Positions 1-5,619 of a stretch of 6,153 nucleotides of DNA are shown here, piece after piece; position 1 is the first letter of the stretch, and every line of letters starts with the position of its first letter. The translations under genes and the position numbers were made by a program. Below the pieces are notes generated by a model. That model saw only the letters and a list, made by a program, of their open reading frames with translations, had not been told where the DNA came from and made no database searches. Source of the DNA: an uncultured Clostridia bacterium (GTDB taxonomy: Bacteria > Bacillota > Clostridia > Christensenellales > Borkfalkiaceae); the NCBI GenBank assembly GCA_944354085.1, contig CALVPW010000113.1, positions 1 through 6,153 on the forward strand, read 5' to 3'.

Positions 1-1
1 G

Positions 2-67
2 GTGGAATCCACCAAGCGTTGGAGCGCCTCCGGCGTGATCGAGGTCGCCGAAGAGCCGCAGGCTTGA
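2..67 (+). CDS. 3' end of an unidentified protein gene (partial)
   Basis: The second forward frame is open from the window edge and ends in TGA at 65-67, giving 21 residues, V-E-S-T-K-R-W-S through to E-E-P-Q-A. Nearly all third codon positions are G or C, as in the other genes here, and a strong hairpin terminator starts 14 nt after the stop, which is what a real gene end would show. The fragment is too short to recognise a family and no function is proposed. It converges on the XRE regulator. The longer forward frame that begins at 19 runs through this terminator and through genes on the other strand, so it is not preferred. Confidence 0.6.
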   Translation: MESTKRWSASGVIEVAEEPQA

Positions 68-81
68 CCGAGCTTATAAAG

Positions 82-113
82 AAACGGGGAACGCGTCTGT
101 TCCCCGTTTTTTT
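82..113. terminator. Bidirectional intrinsic terminator between convergent genes
   Basis: An 11-bp perfect stem (82-92 pairs with 99-109, core ACGGGGAAC/GTTCCCCGT) encloses a 6-nt loop. On the + strand it is followed by a seven-T run (107-113), which fits termination of the gene ending at 67. On the - strand the hairpin starts directly after the XRE stop codon (112-114) and is followed by TTTCTTTAT, a weaker but usable T-tract. One hairpin therefore probably serves both convergent genes. Confidence 0.9.
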
Positions 114-738
114 ATCGCCTTTTTGCAAGGCGCTTTTTGGCGGCGCGCCTTATGCATGCGCTGATGAAGAGCGCAAGCCAGACCGCAAAGAACAGACAGG
201 CGAGCGCGACGAACAAACAAAATCCCGCAAGGGTAAAGCCCACGTTGTTCGTCACCGCGTCCGCATCGGGCGCCCAGAACACGCACGTGCCCCCGACCGC
301 GGCGATACATGCAAAGACCGCCGCTGCCAAAAAGCACAGGATGCGCAGCAAATGCAGGCATGTTCTCCATACGTTCCGCGTCTCCTCCGCTTGGAACGCG
401 GGCGCGGCGTCGATCGCCGCTGCGGCGCGCCGCGGCACGTGCCTGACATACCGCCGCCGCGCGGGCACGGACGCCTCGGGCGCCATCTCTTCGACGGCGC
501 ACGCCTTTGCCTGAAGCGCAGGAACAGCGCATCCCTCCCCCGCCGTCTCTTCCGCGTCATAGAACGCATCCTCGCCCACACCGTACAAAAGACAGAGCTT
601 CTCGATGGCGGGCTTTTTCGGACGGCTCGCACCGCTCTCCCATTTTGCCACCGTCTGCCGCGACACATCGCAAAAAACGGCGAGCTCCTGTTGGGTGATA
701 TGGTAGCTTTCCCGCAGCGCCTTAAATATGTTCTTCAT
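112..738 (-). CDS. XRE-family HTH regulator with two C-terminal membrane helices
   Basis: The 208-residue product starts with an XRE/Cro-type helix-turn-helix (about residues 4-60). It shows T-Q-Q-E-L-A at 15-20 for helix 2 and S-R-Q-T-V-A-K-W-E at 26-34 for the recognition helix, followed by the usual LYGVGEDAF-like segment. A polar, Ala- and Arg-rich linker (about 61-125) leads to two hydrophobic segments (about 127-149 and 166-195) and a Lys/Arg-rich tail ending K-K-R-L-A-K-R-R. The expected arrangement is a DNA-binding head tethered to the inner face of the membrane. Such proteins are common in Firmicutes, usually with unknown ligands and targets. The start is supported by AAGGAAGGA (745-753) and an upstream promoter. 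The gene stands alone: mrp upstream ends in its own terminator. The membrane part could sense an envelope signal or simply be an uncharacterised domain; autoregulation is plausible from an inverted repeat over the -10. The family call is firm, the role unknown. Confidence 0.9.
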   Translation of the reverse strand: MKNIFKALRESYHITQQELAVFCDVSRQTVAKWESGASRPKKPAIEKLCLLYGVGEDAFYDAEETAGEGCAVPALQAKACAVEEMAPEASVPARRRYVRHVPRRAAAAIDAAPAFQAEETRNVWRTCLHLLRILCFLAAAVFACIAAVGGTCVFWAPDADAVTNNVGFTLAGFCLFVALACLFFAVWLALFISACIRRAAKKRLAKRR

Positions 739-763
739 ACGCAGTCCTTCCTTACATTATCCT

Positions 764-792
764 ATCTTACCACATCTGTAAGCAGTTTGCAA
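764..792 (-). promoter_or_regulatory. Sigma-A promoter of the XRE regulator
   Basis: On the - strand there is -35 TTGCAA (787-792), a 17-bp spacer and -10 TAAGAT (764-769), with an extended -10 TGG directly before the -10. Transcription would begin near 757, giving a leader of about 18 nt that carries the Shine-Dalgarno AAGGAAGGA (745-753) seven bases before the ATG. Confidence 0.8.
766..782. promoter_or_regulatory. Candidate operator: CTTAC/GTAAG inverted repeat over the -10
   Basis: CTTAC at 766-770 and GTAAG at 778-782 form a 5-bp inverted repeat with a 7-bp centre that overlaps the -10 and spacer of the XRE promoter. A further CTTAC lies at 751-755. XRE-family repressors often bind short dyads of this size over their own promoter, so autoregulation is plausible. 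The arms are short and chance occurrence cannot be excluded. Confidence 0.35.
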
Positions 793-854
793 GAGAGCGG
801 AACGATTTTACAAAAATTATCTTCCGAAAAACGGCGGATCGGAGGACGCGAAAC

Positions 855-886
855 AAAAAAGAGCAGACGCCCGTCTGCTCTTTTTT
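855..886 (-). terminator. Strong intrinsic terminator after mrp
   Basis: A 32-bp near-perfect palindrome lies directly downstream of the mrp stop codon on the - strand. The stem GAGCAGACG (861-869) pairs with CGTCTGCTC (872-880), and the A-tract 855-860 and T-tract 881-886 extend the pairing. Read on the - strand it ends in TTTTTTGTTT, a strong T-tract. It isolates mrp from the XRE gene that follows. The symmetry means it could stop transcription from either side. Confidence 0.92.
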
Positions 887-888
887 GC

Positions 889-1737
889 TTATTTTTCCAT
901 GCGGTCTTCGATCTCGCGCGAGCGCTCGATCTCAAAAAAGACTTCGGCGAGCGCATCGGTATCCGCTTCGGCGATCCTGCCCGCGTCGGCAAGGCGCGCC
1001 ACCGAAGGATCGATGGGCATTTTGGCAACGGCGGGGATGCCGTATGCTTTTGCGAGCGCGTCCGCCTTGCTCTCCCCAAAGATCTCGTGCCGTTTGCCGC
1101 AGTCGGGACAGACAAAGTAGCTCATGTTCTCCACGAGCCCCAGCACGGGCACGTTCATCATCTTTGCCATGTTCACCGCCTTTTTGACGATCATCTCCAC
1201 GAGATCCTGCGGCGTGGTCACGATGACGATCCCGCTCAACGGGATGCTCTGAAAGACGGAGAGCGGAACGTCGCCCGTGCCGGGCGGCATCTCGATGACC
1301 ATGATATGGACGTCTTCCCACAAAACGTCCGTCCAGAATTGGACCGCCGCCCCCGCGATGAGCGTCCCGCGCCATACGACGGGGTCGTCGTCGTGCTCCA
1401 ACAGGGTATTCATCGACATCATCTGCATACCGCTCTTGGTGCGGACGGGATAGATGGTCCCCTCTTCGCCGTATGCGCGCGCCGTCACCCCGAAGGACTT
1501 GGGGATGGACGGGCCCGTGATATCCGCATCGAGCACGGCGACGCGGTTGCCGCGCGCCTGCGCGCGGACGGCGAGCAGCGCCGTCACCAGCGATTTGCCC
1601 ACGCCCCCTTTGCCGCTCGCCACGGCGATGACGCGTTTGACGTGCGCGCCCTCGTGCAGCGGTTTGATAAAGGACTGCTTATCGCGCGAGCCGCAGTTGC
1701 TCGAGCAGGTAGAACAATCGTGCGTACAATCTGCCAT
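889..1737 (-). CDS. mrp: Mrp/Nbp35-family P-loop ATPase, Fe-S cluster carrier
   Basis: The 282-residue product belongs to the Mrp/ApbC/Nbp35 branch of the deviant Walker ATPases, cytosolic dimers that hold a [4Fe-4S] cluster and pass it to apo-proteins. Visible motifs are G-K-G-G-V-G-K-S (42-49; deviant Walker A with the signature Lys43), D-A-D-I-T-G-P-S (70-77; switch I), M-P-P-G-T-G-D (150-156; switch II) and the family C-P-D-C pair (Cys210, Cys213) before G-K-R-H-E-I-F-G, the bridging cluster ligands in homologues. The N-terminus adds four cysteines (4, 8, 11, 15; C-X3-C-X2-C-X3-C), recalling the Nbp35 N-terminal cluster though spaced differently. No MIP18/DUF59 domain is present. Position 149 before the switch II motif is Glu where most relatives have Asp, a conservative change. 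The start is fixed by AAGGAGG (1743-1749) five bases upstream of ATG. The gene has its own promoter and terminator, so it is a monocistronic housekeeping-type gene. The family is very secure; client proteins cannot be deduced. Confidence 0.95.
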   Translation of the reverse strand: MADCTHDCSTCSSNCGSRDKQSFIKPLHEGAHVKRVIAVASGKGGVGKSLVTALLAVRAQARGNRVAVLDADITGPSIPKSFGVTARAYGEEGTIYPVRTKSGMQMMSMNTLLEHDDDPVVWRGTLIAGAAVQFWTDVLWEDVHIMVIEMPPGTGDVPLSVFQSIPLSGIVIVTTPQDLVEMIVKKAVNMAKMMNVPVLGLVENMSYFVCPDCGKRHEIFGESKADALAKAYGIPAVAKMPIDPSVARLADAGRIAEADTDALAEVFFEIERSREIEDRMEK

Positions 1738-1748
1738 GATCTCCTCCT

Positions 1749-1791
1749 TATACGTCTCGTATACCGTCTACGACAAACAGTATACGACAAA
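1749..1791. repeat. Cluster of TATACG boxes and repeats over the mrp promoter and leader
   Basis: TATAC occurs at 1749-1753, 1760-1764 and 1781-1785 (offsets 11 and 21 bp). TCGTATAC (1757-1764) and GTATACGA (1780-1787) form a perfect 8-bp inverted repeat with a 15-bp centre. GTCTACGACAAA (1766-1777) and GTATACGACAAA (1780-1791) are a direct repeat with one mismatch, 14 bp apart. The right-hand copies overlap the -10; the left-hand copies lie in the transcribed leader. The arrangement fits a regulator-binding region or an mRNA leader stem, but no known regulator site was recognised. Confidence 0.45.
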
Positions 1792-1807
1792 GTGCAAAAA
1801 ATTTCAA
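1779..1807 (-). promoter_or_regulatory. Sigma-A promoter of mrp
   Basis: On the - strand there is -35 TTGAAA (1802-1807), a 17-bp spacer containing a T-rich stretch, and -10 TATACT (1779-1784). Transcription would start near 1772, giving a leader of about 35 nt. The -35 lies only 10 bp beyond the stop codon of the ABC gene upstream. No convincing terminator sits between them, so some read-through from the ABC operon is possible. Confidence 0.8.
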
Positions 1808-1817
1808 GCAAAGCAGC

Positions 1818-3593
1818 TCACTTACGGTTATTGAGCGCGTAATATCTGCCCTTTTGCGCCATCAGCTCCTCGTGCGAGCCCTGTTCGGCGATGCCCTTGT
1901 CGGCAATGAACAGGATGCGGTCGGCTTTGCGGATGGTGGAAAGACGATGCGCCACGATAAACGACGTTTTTCCCGCCAGAATGCGGTCGAGCGCCGCCTG
2001 GATCAAAAGTTCGGTCTCCGAGTCGATGGCGCTCGTCGCCTCGTCCAGAATGACGATGCGCGGGTTTTTGAGCACGATGCGGGCGAACGAGATGAGCTGC
2101 TTCTCGCCCGAAGAGAGCCCTTCGCCGCGCTCGCCGAGCATGGCGTGATAACCGTCGGGGAAGCGCGCCGCCACACGGTCGCAGTAGATCATCTTGGCTG
2201 CGGCGATGCATTGCTCGTCCGTCGCCTCGGGCGTGCCGTAACGGATATTGTCAAGGATGGTGCCCTTGAAGATGAAGGGCTCCTGCATGAGCACGCCGAT
2301 CTCCTTGCGCAGCGAATGCAGCGTGAGGGCGCGGACGTCGTGCCCGTCCACCGTCACGCTCCCCTCGTTCACGTCGTAAAAGCGCGTGAGAAGGCTGATG
2401 ACCGTCGTTTTGCCCGCGCCCGTGGGTCCCACGAGGGCGATCTTCTCGCCGGGGCGGACGTGCAGATCGAAGTGTTCGAGCACGTTCACGCCGGGCTCGT
2501 AACCAAAGGTCACGTCGTTGAAATCCACCTTCCCCTGCACGTTTTCGAGCGGGACGGCGTTTTCGGCGTCGTGGATGGTGACGGGCGTATCCACCGTCTC
2601 GTAAATGCGTTCGAGGTTGGCGGAGACCTGCGAGAGCTGCTGCAAGATGGCGGTGAACTGCAAGAGCGGATCGGCGCAGAGCGAGGTATACAGCGTGAAC
2701 GCGATGACGGTACCCGCCATGGCGGTCGCGCCGCCGCCGATGAGCGCCAGCGCCACGGCGTAGATGCCAAGGATGCCCGCGTTCCAGCAAAGTTCGGAGA
2801 CGGGCGCGTTGAGCTCGTTGCGGCGCACGATCTGCATCCATGTGGTCGCGCTGTCCTCCTGCAAATCCTTGTAGACGCTGCGGTTGTATGCCGAACGGTT
2901 GTTGCTCTTGATGACCTTCTCGCCCATGATGGACTCGACGATAAAGGCGTTGCGGTTGGAGTTCTTGGCGCGGTGTTTGCGGAAGAGCCGCCGCACGGCG
3001 CGTTTGATGAAGTACACGCACACGGTGAGCGGGATCGCCGCCGCATAGATGACGCCCGTTAAAATGGGGCTTATGCACAGCATGAAGATCGTCGCCGCCA
3101 CGATCTTCAAAATATTCACGATAAGCGACAGAAGATAGTCGGTGAAAAAGTCGGCAAGTTCGTTGACGTACTCGGTCACGCGGATGGAGATCTTTCCCGC
3201 GGGGCGGTTGTCGTAATAGTCGAAGGGAAGTTCCTGCAATTTCAGGAAGATCTCCCGCCGCACCTCGGAGATGATCTTGTGCCCCAGCGTTCCCATGATG
3301 CGCTGATGGAAGTACGGCAGCACCGCCGTGAGAACGCCAAGAACGCCGAGCGCCGTGATGTAGAGCACGAGTTCGCGCTGCTTTTCGTCGCCTGCGGGGA
3401 TGACGTTGTTGACGATGGCGCGGATGATGTACGGCGGCAGCAGCGAGACGAGCGAGGACGCCGCCAGCAGGATGAACGCGAGGATGAACAGCTTTTTATA
3501 GGGCACGATGCGCGAAAGCAGACGCTTGAAGTATTTGACGTCGACCTTCTCCGTCGTGACCACTTCGTCCATATAATAGGTATTGCGCTTCAT
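1818..3593 (-). CDS. ABC exporter half-transporter, subunit with the intact catalytic Glu
   Basis: The 591-residue product is a type IV (ABCB-like) exporter half: six membrane segments in about residues 33-310, then a nucleotide-binding domain. NBD landmarks are A-loop Tyr365, Walker A G-P-T-G-A-G-K-T (389-396), Q-loop Gln437, signature L-S-S-G-E (493-497, divergent from LSGGQ), Walker B I-V-I-L-D-E (513-518) with catalytic Glu518, D-loop S-A-I-D (521-524) and H-loop His549. An intact Glu plus a divergent signature marks this as the BmrD/LmrD-type partner of a heterodimer. Its Walker motifs would pair with the LSGGQ of the upstream gene product to make the hydrolysing site, while its LSSGE faces the partner's degenerate site. 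The ATG at 3593 is chosen over an in-frame ATG at 3674 because it has GGAGG six bases upstream and lies 1 nt after the preceding stop. The earlier start would add 27 residues overlapping that gene. Substrate unknown; multidrug, lipid or peptide export are all possible. Confidence 0.93.
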   Translation of the reverse strand: MKRNTYYMDEVVTTEKVDVKYFKRLLSRIVPYKKLFILAFILLAASSLVSLLPPYIIRAIVNNVIPAGDEKQRELVLYITALGVLGVLTAVLPYFHQRIMGTLGHKIISEVRREIFLKLQELPFDYYDNRPAGKISIRVTEYVNELADFFTDYLLSLIVNILKIVAATIFMLCISPILTGVIYAAAIPLTVCVYFIKRAVRRLFRKHRAKNSNRNAFIVESIMGEKVIKSNNRSAYNRSVYKDLQEDSATTWMQIVRRNELNAPVSELCWNAGILGIYAVALALIGGGATAMAGTVIAFTLYTSLCADPLLQFTAILQQLSQVSANLERIYETVDTPVTIHDAENAVPLENVQGKVDFNDVTFGYEPGVNVLEHFDLHVRPGEKIALVGPTGAGKTTVISLLTRFYDVNEGSVTVDGHDVRALTLHSLRKEIGVLMQEPFIFKGTILDNIRYGTPEATDEQCIAAAKMIYCDRVAARFPDGYHAMLGERGEGLSSGEKQLISFARIVLKNPRIVILDEATSAIDSETELLIQAALDRILAGKTSFIVAHRLSTIRKADRILFIADKGIAEQGSHEELMAQKGRYYALNNRK

Positions 3594-3594
3594 A

Positions 3595-5415
3595 TCATTC
3601 CTCCCCCGCCCCGTAAGACGAATCGTCCAGCTGACCGTCGCTCGTCTGCAGCTTCCAGATGGCGGCGAACGCACCGTCCTTTTGGATGAGCTCCTGCGCC
3701 GTGCCGCGTTCGACGATCTCGCCGTCGCGCAGGAACAAGATCTCGTCGCAGTCCATCACCGAAGAGACGCGGTGCGTCGCGATGAACAGCGTGTTCTGCG
3801 GGCAATGCTTTTTGATGGCGGCGAGCACGCGCTTTTCCGTCGCCATATCGAGGGCGGACGACGCATCGTCCAGAATGAGGACGGGCGAGCCCTTGACGAG
3901 GGCGCGGGCGATGGAGATGCGCTGTTTCTGCCCGCCCGAGAGCCCCACGCCGCGCTCGCCGACGATGGTCTCGTACCCGTCGGGCAGCTTTTTGATGAAG
4001 GCGGTCGCCTGCGCGATATCGGTGGCGCGGAACACGTCCTCCTCCGTGCAGTCGGGGTGGGCGAACGCCACGTTCGCATCCACCGTATTCGAGAAGAGGA
4101 ACACGTCCTGGAACACGTACGAATACGCCGCGCGCACCTGTTCGAGGGGATACGCCTTGATATCCTTCCCGTCGATGGTCACCTCGCCCGACGTCGCATC
4201 AAAGATGCGCGAGAGCATTTTGAGCATGGCGGATTTTCCGCTGCCCGTGCCCCCCATCAGCCCCACTTTCTTGCCGTAGGGCACGTCGAGCGTGATGTGC
4301 TTTAAGACCTGCTTTTCGCCAAGGGTGAAGCTCACGTCCTCAAAACGGATGTGCGGCTCGCGCGAGCACACGAGCGCCGACGGACAGTCGGGCACGGCGC
4401 TCTCCTCGGTGAGGAAATGTTTGAGCCGCCCGCCCGAGACGAGCTGGTTCTGCATCATAAAGAAGGAACGGGAGATCTGCGTAATATGCGAGATGATCTT
4501 GGTCACGTACGTCGTCGCCGCGGTGAGCGCGCCGAGGGCGATATCCCCGCTCAGCACCAAAAGCACGGCGATGACCACCGTTCCCACATAGCCGACCTGC
4601 TGGAACGCGATGAAGATGGAGTTGAATTTGGCGGAGAGGCGCACCTCGCGGCAGCTCAGGTCGCGGACGCGGGCATTGCATTCGTCAAATTTTTTGATCT
4701 CCTCTTCCTCCGCCGCGAACGAGCGCACGATGCGCACGGCGTCGACGTTCTCCTGCACGTCGAGGTTGATGGCAGAATACCCCTCGCGGATGGCGGCAAA
4801 CAGCCTGCGCGCCCGCTTTAAGTAGCTGATGAGCGCGATCACGATGAAAGGCGTCATCACGAGCGGGATGATGAGCAGATAGATATTCAGCATGGCAAGC
4901 AGCACGATGGAGAGCGTGATGACGACGACGGAATCGAAGATATTCATAAAGATACGCGAATACATCTCCTTGAAGATGATGGTATCGCGGTTCATCGTCG
5001 TTAAAAGTTCACCCATGTTGTAGCGGGCGATGGTCTCTCCGTCGAGATCGAGCAGCTTTGCGTACGTCTCTTCGCGCAGGACGCACTCCATCCTGAGCCC
5101 GCACCACTGGAAGGTGACGTTCTTGCAATACAAGAGCGCCAGACGCAGCAGTAAAACGCCCGCAAAGATGAGCGCGAGGTTACCAAAGAGCTGCCAGCTC
5201 GCTGGTGCGCCGAGGCTCCCCGCATACAGGAAGTCCAACAGCCCCGCCGCGGGCGGATTTACGGGATCGTATGCGATGATATAGTCCAACAGCCCCGCCG
5301 AAAGCAGGGGGATGGTCAGATCGCAGACGATGGCGATGAGGCTGAACAGCTTGGACAAAAGCGAGAGCGGCAAAAACCGTTTCCAATAGCGGAAGCCGAA
5401 CCGAAAGACGTCCAT
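3595..5415 (-). CDS. ABC exporter half-transporter, subunit with degenerate ATP site
   Basis: The 606-residue product is the first gene of the two-gene exporter operon. Six membrane segments lie in about residues 14-315, with a long segment between the first two (about 45-77). The NBD shows Walker A G-G-T-G-S-G-K-S (388-395), Q-loop Gln436, canonical signature L-S-G-G-Q (492-496), Walker B V-L-I-L-D-D (512-517), D-loop S-A-L-D (520-523) and H-loop His548. Asp517 replaces the catalytic Glu, and Leu365 stands where the A-loop Tyr is expected, so the ATP site built on its Walker motifs should bind ATP but hydrolyse poorly. Its LSGGQ completes the partner's active site. This matches the BmrC/LmrC/TM287 side of heterodimeric exporters. 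The start at 5415 has GGAGG (5420-5424) four bases upstream and a strong promoter. The TGA at 3595-3597 is one base from the next ATG, indicating coupled, equimolar synthesis. An exact 18-bp direct repeat lies in codons 39-62. Confidence 0.94.
   Translation of the reverse strand: MDVFRFGFRYWKRFLPLSLLSKLFSLIAIVCDLTIPLLSAGLLDYIIAYDPVNPPAAGLLDFLYAGSLGAPASWQLFGNLALIFAGVLLLRLALLYCKNVTFQWCGLRMECVLREETYAKLLDLDGETIARYNMGELLTTMNRDTIIFKEMYSRIFMNIFDSVVVITLSIVLLAMLNIYLLIIPLVMTPFIVIALISYLKRARRLFAAIREGYSAINLDVQENVDAVRIVRSFAAEEEEIKKFDECNARVRDLSCREVRLSAKFNSIFIAFQQVGYVGTVVIAVLLVLSGDIALGALTAATTYVTKIISHITQISRSFFMMQNQLVSGGRLKHFLTEESAVPDCPSALVCSREPHIRFEDVSFTLGEKQVLKHITLDVPYGKKVGLMGGTGSGKSAMLKMLSRIFDATSGEVTIDGKDIKAYPLEQVRAAYSYVFQDVFLFSNTVDANVAFAHPDCTEEDVFRATDIAQATAFIKKLPDGYETIVGERGVGLSGGQKQRISIARALVKGSPVLILDDASSALDMATEKRVLAAIKKHCPQNTLFIATHRVSSVMDCDEILFLRDGEIVERGTAQELIQKDGAFAAIWKLQTSDGQLDDSSYGAGEE
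3600..3604 (-). promoter_or_regulatory. Ribosome binding site deciding the second ABC start
   Basis: GGAGG on the - strand lies inside the last codons of the first ABC gene, six bases before the ATG at 3593. It selects this ATG over the in-frame ATG at 3674, which lies within the upstream gene. Because the preceding stop codon sits between this site and the ATG, translation is probably coupled. Confidence 0.8.
5232..5300. repeat. Exact 18-bp direct repeat, 51-bp period, inside the first ABC gene
   Basis: AGTCCAACAGCCCCGCCG occurs at 5232-5249 and again, identically, at 5283-5300. The 51-bp offset equals 17 codons, and both copies are read in the same frame, encoding A-G-L-L-D at residues 40-44 and 57-61. 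They flank the loop after the first membrane helix. Recombination or slippage between copies would remove exactly 17 codons without a frameshift. Confidence 0.9.
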
Positions 5416-5451
5416 ATCTCCTCCGAAAAACCATGCGAGAAAATTCGATTG

Positions 5452-5480
5452 ATTATATCACCTTTCCCATAACAAGACAA
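5452..5480 (-). promoter_or_regulatory. Sigma-A promoter of the ABC exporter operon
   Basis: On the - strand there is -35 TTGTCT (5475-5480), a 17-bp spacer and a perfect -10 TATAAT (5452-5457) with an extended TGA in front. Transcription would begin near 5445, leaving a leader of about 29 nt that carries the Shine-Dalgarno. This is the best-looking protein-gene promoter in the window and should be strong unless repressed. Confidence 0.87.
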
Positions 5481-5508
5481 GGGTTTTTCTAAAAAATTTT
5501 AGGAAAAA
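5481..5508. promoter_or_regulatory. AT-rich imperfect inverted repeat upstream of the ABC -35
   Basis: TTTTTCTAAAA (5484-5494) and TTTTAGGAAAAA (5497-5508) are inverted copies apart from one extra G. The element begins directly upstream of the ABC operon -35 box, where an UP element for the RNA polymerase alpha subunit would lie, and its A/T runs suit that role. A regulator site is an alternative. It is unlikely to be a terminator because no gene ends nearby. Confidence 0.4.
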
Positions 5509-5545
5509 CAAAAAGATTTTTGCGGCGGGCGGGATATCGAAAAAA

Positions 5546-5589
5546 ATTACAATTTCGTTACAATTTTGTGGGAAATTTTTTACAAGAAC
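5546..5589 (+). promoter_or_regulatory. 11-bp phased direct repeats replacing a -35 (candidate activator site)
   Basis: Four successive 11-mers can be laid end to end: ATTACAATTTC (5546), GTTACAATTTT (5557), GTGGGAAATTT (5568) and TTTACAAGAAC (5579). Three share TTACA at the same position and the third is degenerate. The array ends 4 bp before the -10 TATACT at 5594, and no -35 exists at the normal distance. OmpR/PhoB-type response regulators bind 11-bp spaced direct repeats and can substitute for a -35 (PhoP and PhoB boxes are known cases). That reading is an inference. Confidence 0.45.
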
Positions 5590-5593
5590 ACGC

Positions 5594-5599
5594 TATACT
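5594..5599 (+). promoter_or_regulatory. -10 element for the small membrane gene
   Basis: TATACT lies 31 bp upstream of the ATG. At 16-18 bp spacing the sequence is GGAAAT-like, so no -35 is present, and no extended -10 TG precedes it. Transcription would start near 5606. The promoter probably needs an activator, or a sigma factor other than the housekeeping one. Confidence 0.55.
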
Positions 5600-5606
5600 G
5601 AGAGTA

Positions 5607-5619
5607 TCCCCTTGGGGGA
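5607..5619 (+). promoter_or_regulatory. Leader stem-loop abutting the Shine-Dalgarno
   Basis: TCCCC (5607-5611) pairs with GGGGA (5615-5619) around a 3-nt loop, immediately before the Shine-Dalgarno AAAGGAG (about 5619-5625). It would sit at the extreme 5' end of the predicted transcript. It may stabilise the mRNA, or its CCCCTT strand may compete for pairing with AAAGG of the Shine-Dalgarno. Confidence 0.4.

Noticed and set aside
818..846. TCCG/CGGA short inverted repeats between the mrp terminator and XRE promoter
   Set aside because: Arms of four bases in a GC-rich patch are expected by chance, and they match no promoter element.
1750..1820. Possible terminator between the second ABC gene and mrp
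   Set aside because: There is a T-run on the - strand but no convincing GC stem before it; the run is part of the mrp promoter spacer.
19..1842. 607-codon open frame on the + strand opposite the XRE and mrp genes
   Set aside because: It crosses two strong hairpin terminators and two promoters, has no ribosome site, and its product is a low-complexity Arg/His/Asp/Ala-rich string typical of the antisense of GC-rich genes. The opposite strand holds two clear protein families.
1854..3062. 402-codon open frame on the + strand opposite the second ABC gene
   Set aside because: Antisense shadow of a well-conserved ABC exporter; the product is His/Asp/Arg/Val-rich with no motifs and no start signals.
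3594..3674. 27-residue N-terminal extension of the second ABC subunit from an upstream in-frame ATG
   Set aside because: It lies entirely within the first ABC gene, has no Shine-Dalgarno, and encodes an Arg/Ser-rich stretch unlike the start of exporters. The ATG at 3593 has GGAGG at good spacing.
3583..4305. 240-codon open frame on the + strand opposite the first ABC gene
   Set aside because: Antisense shadow over the conserved NBD; composition and lack of a ribosome site argue against coding.
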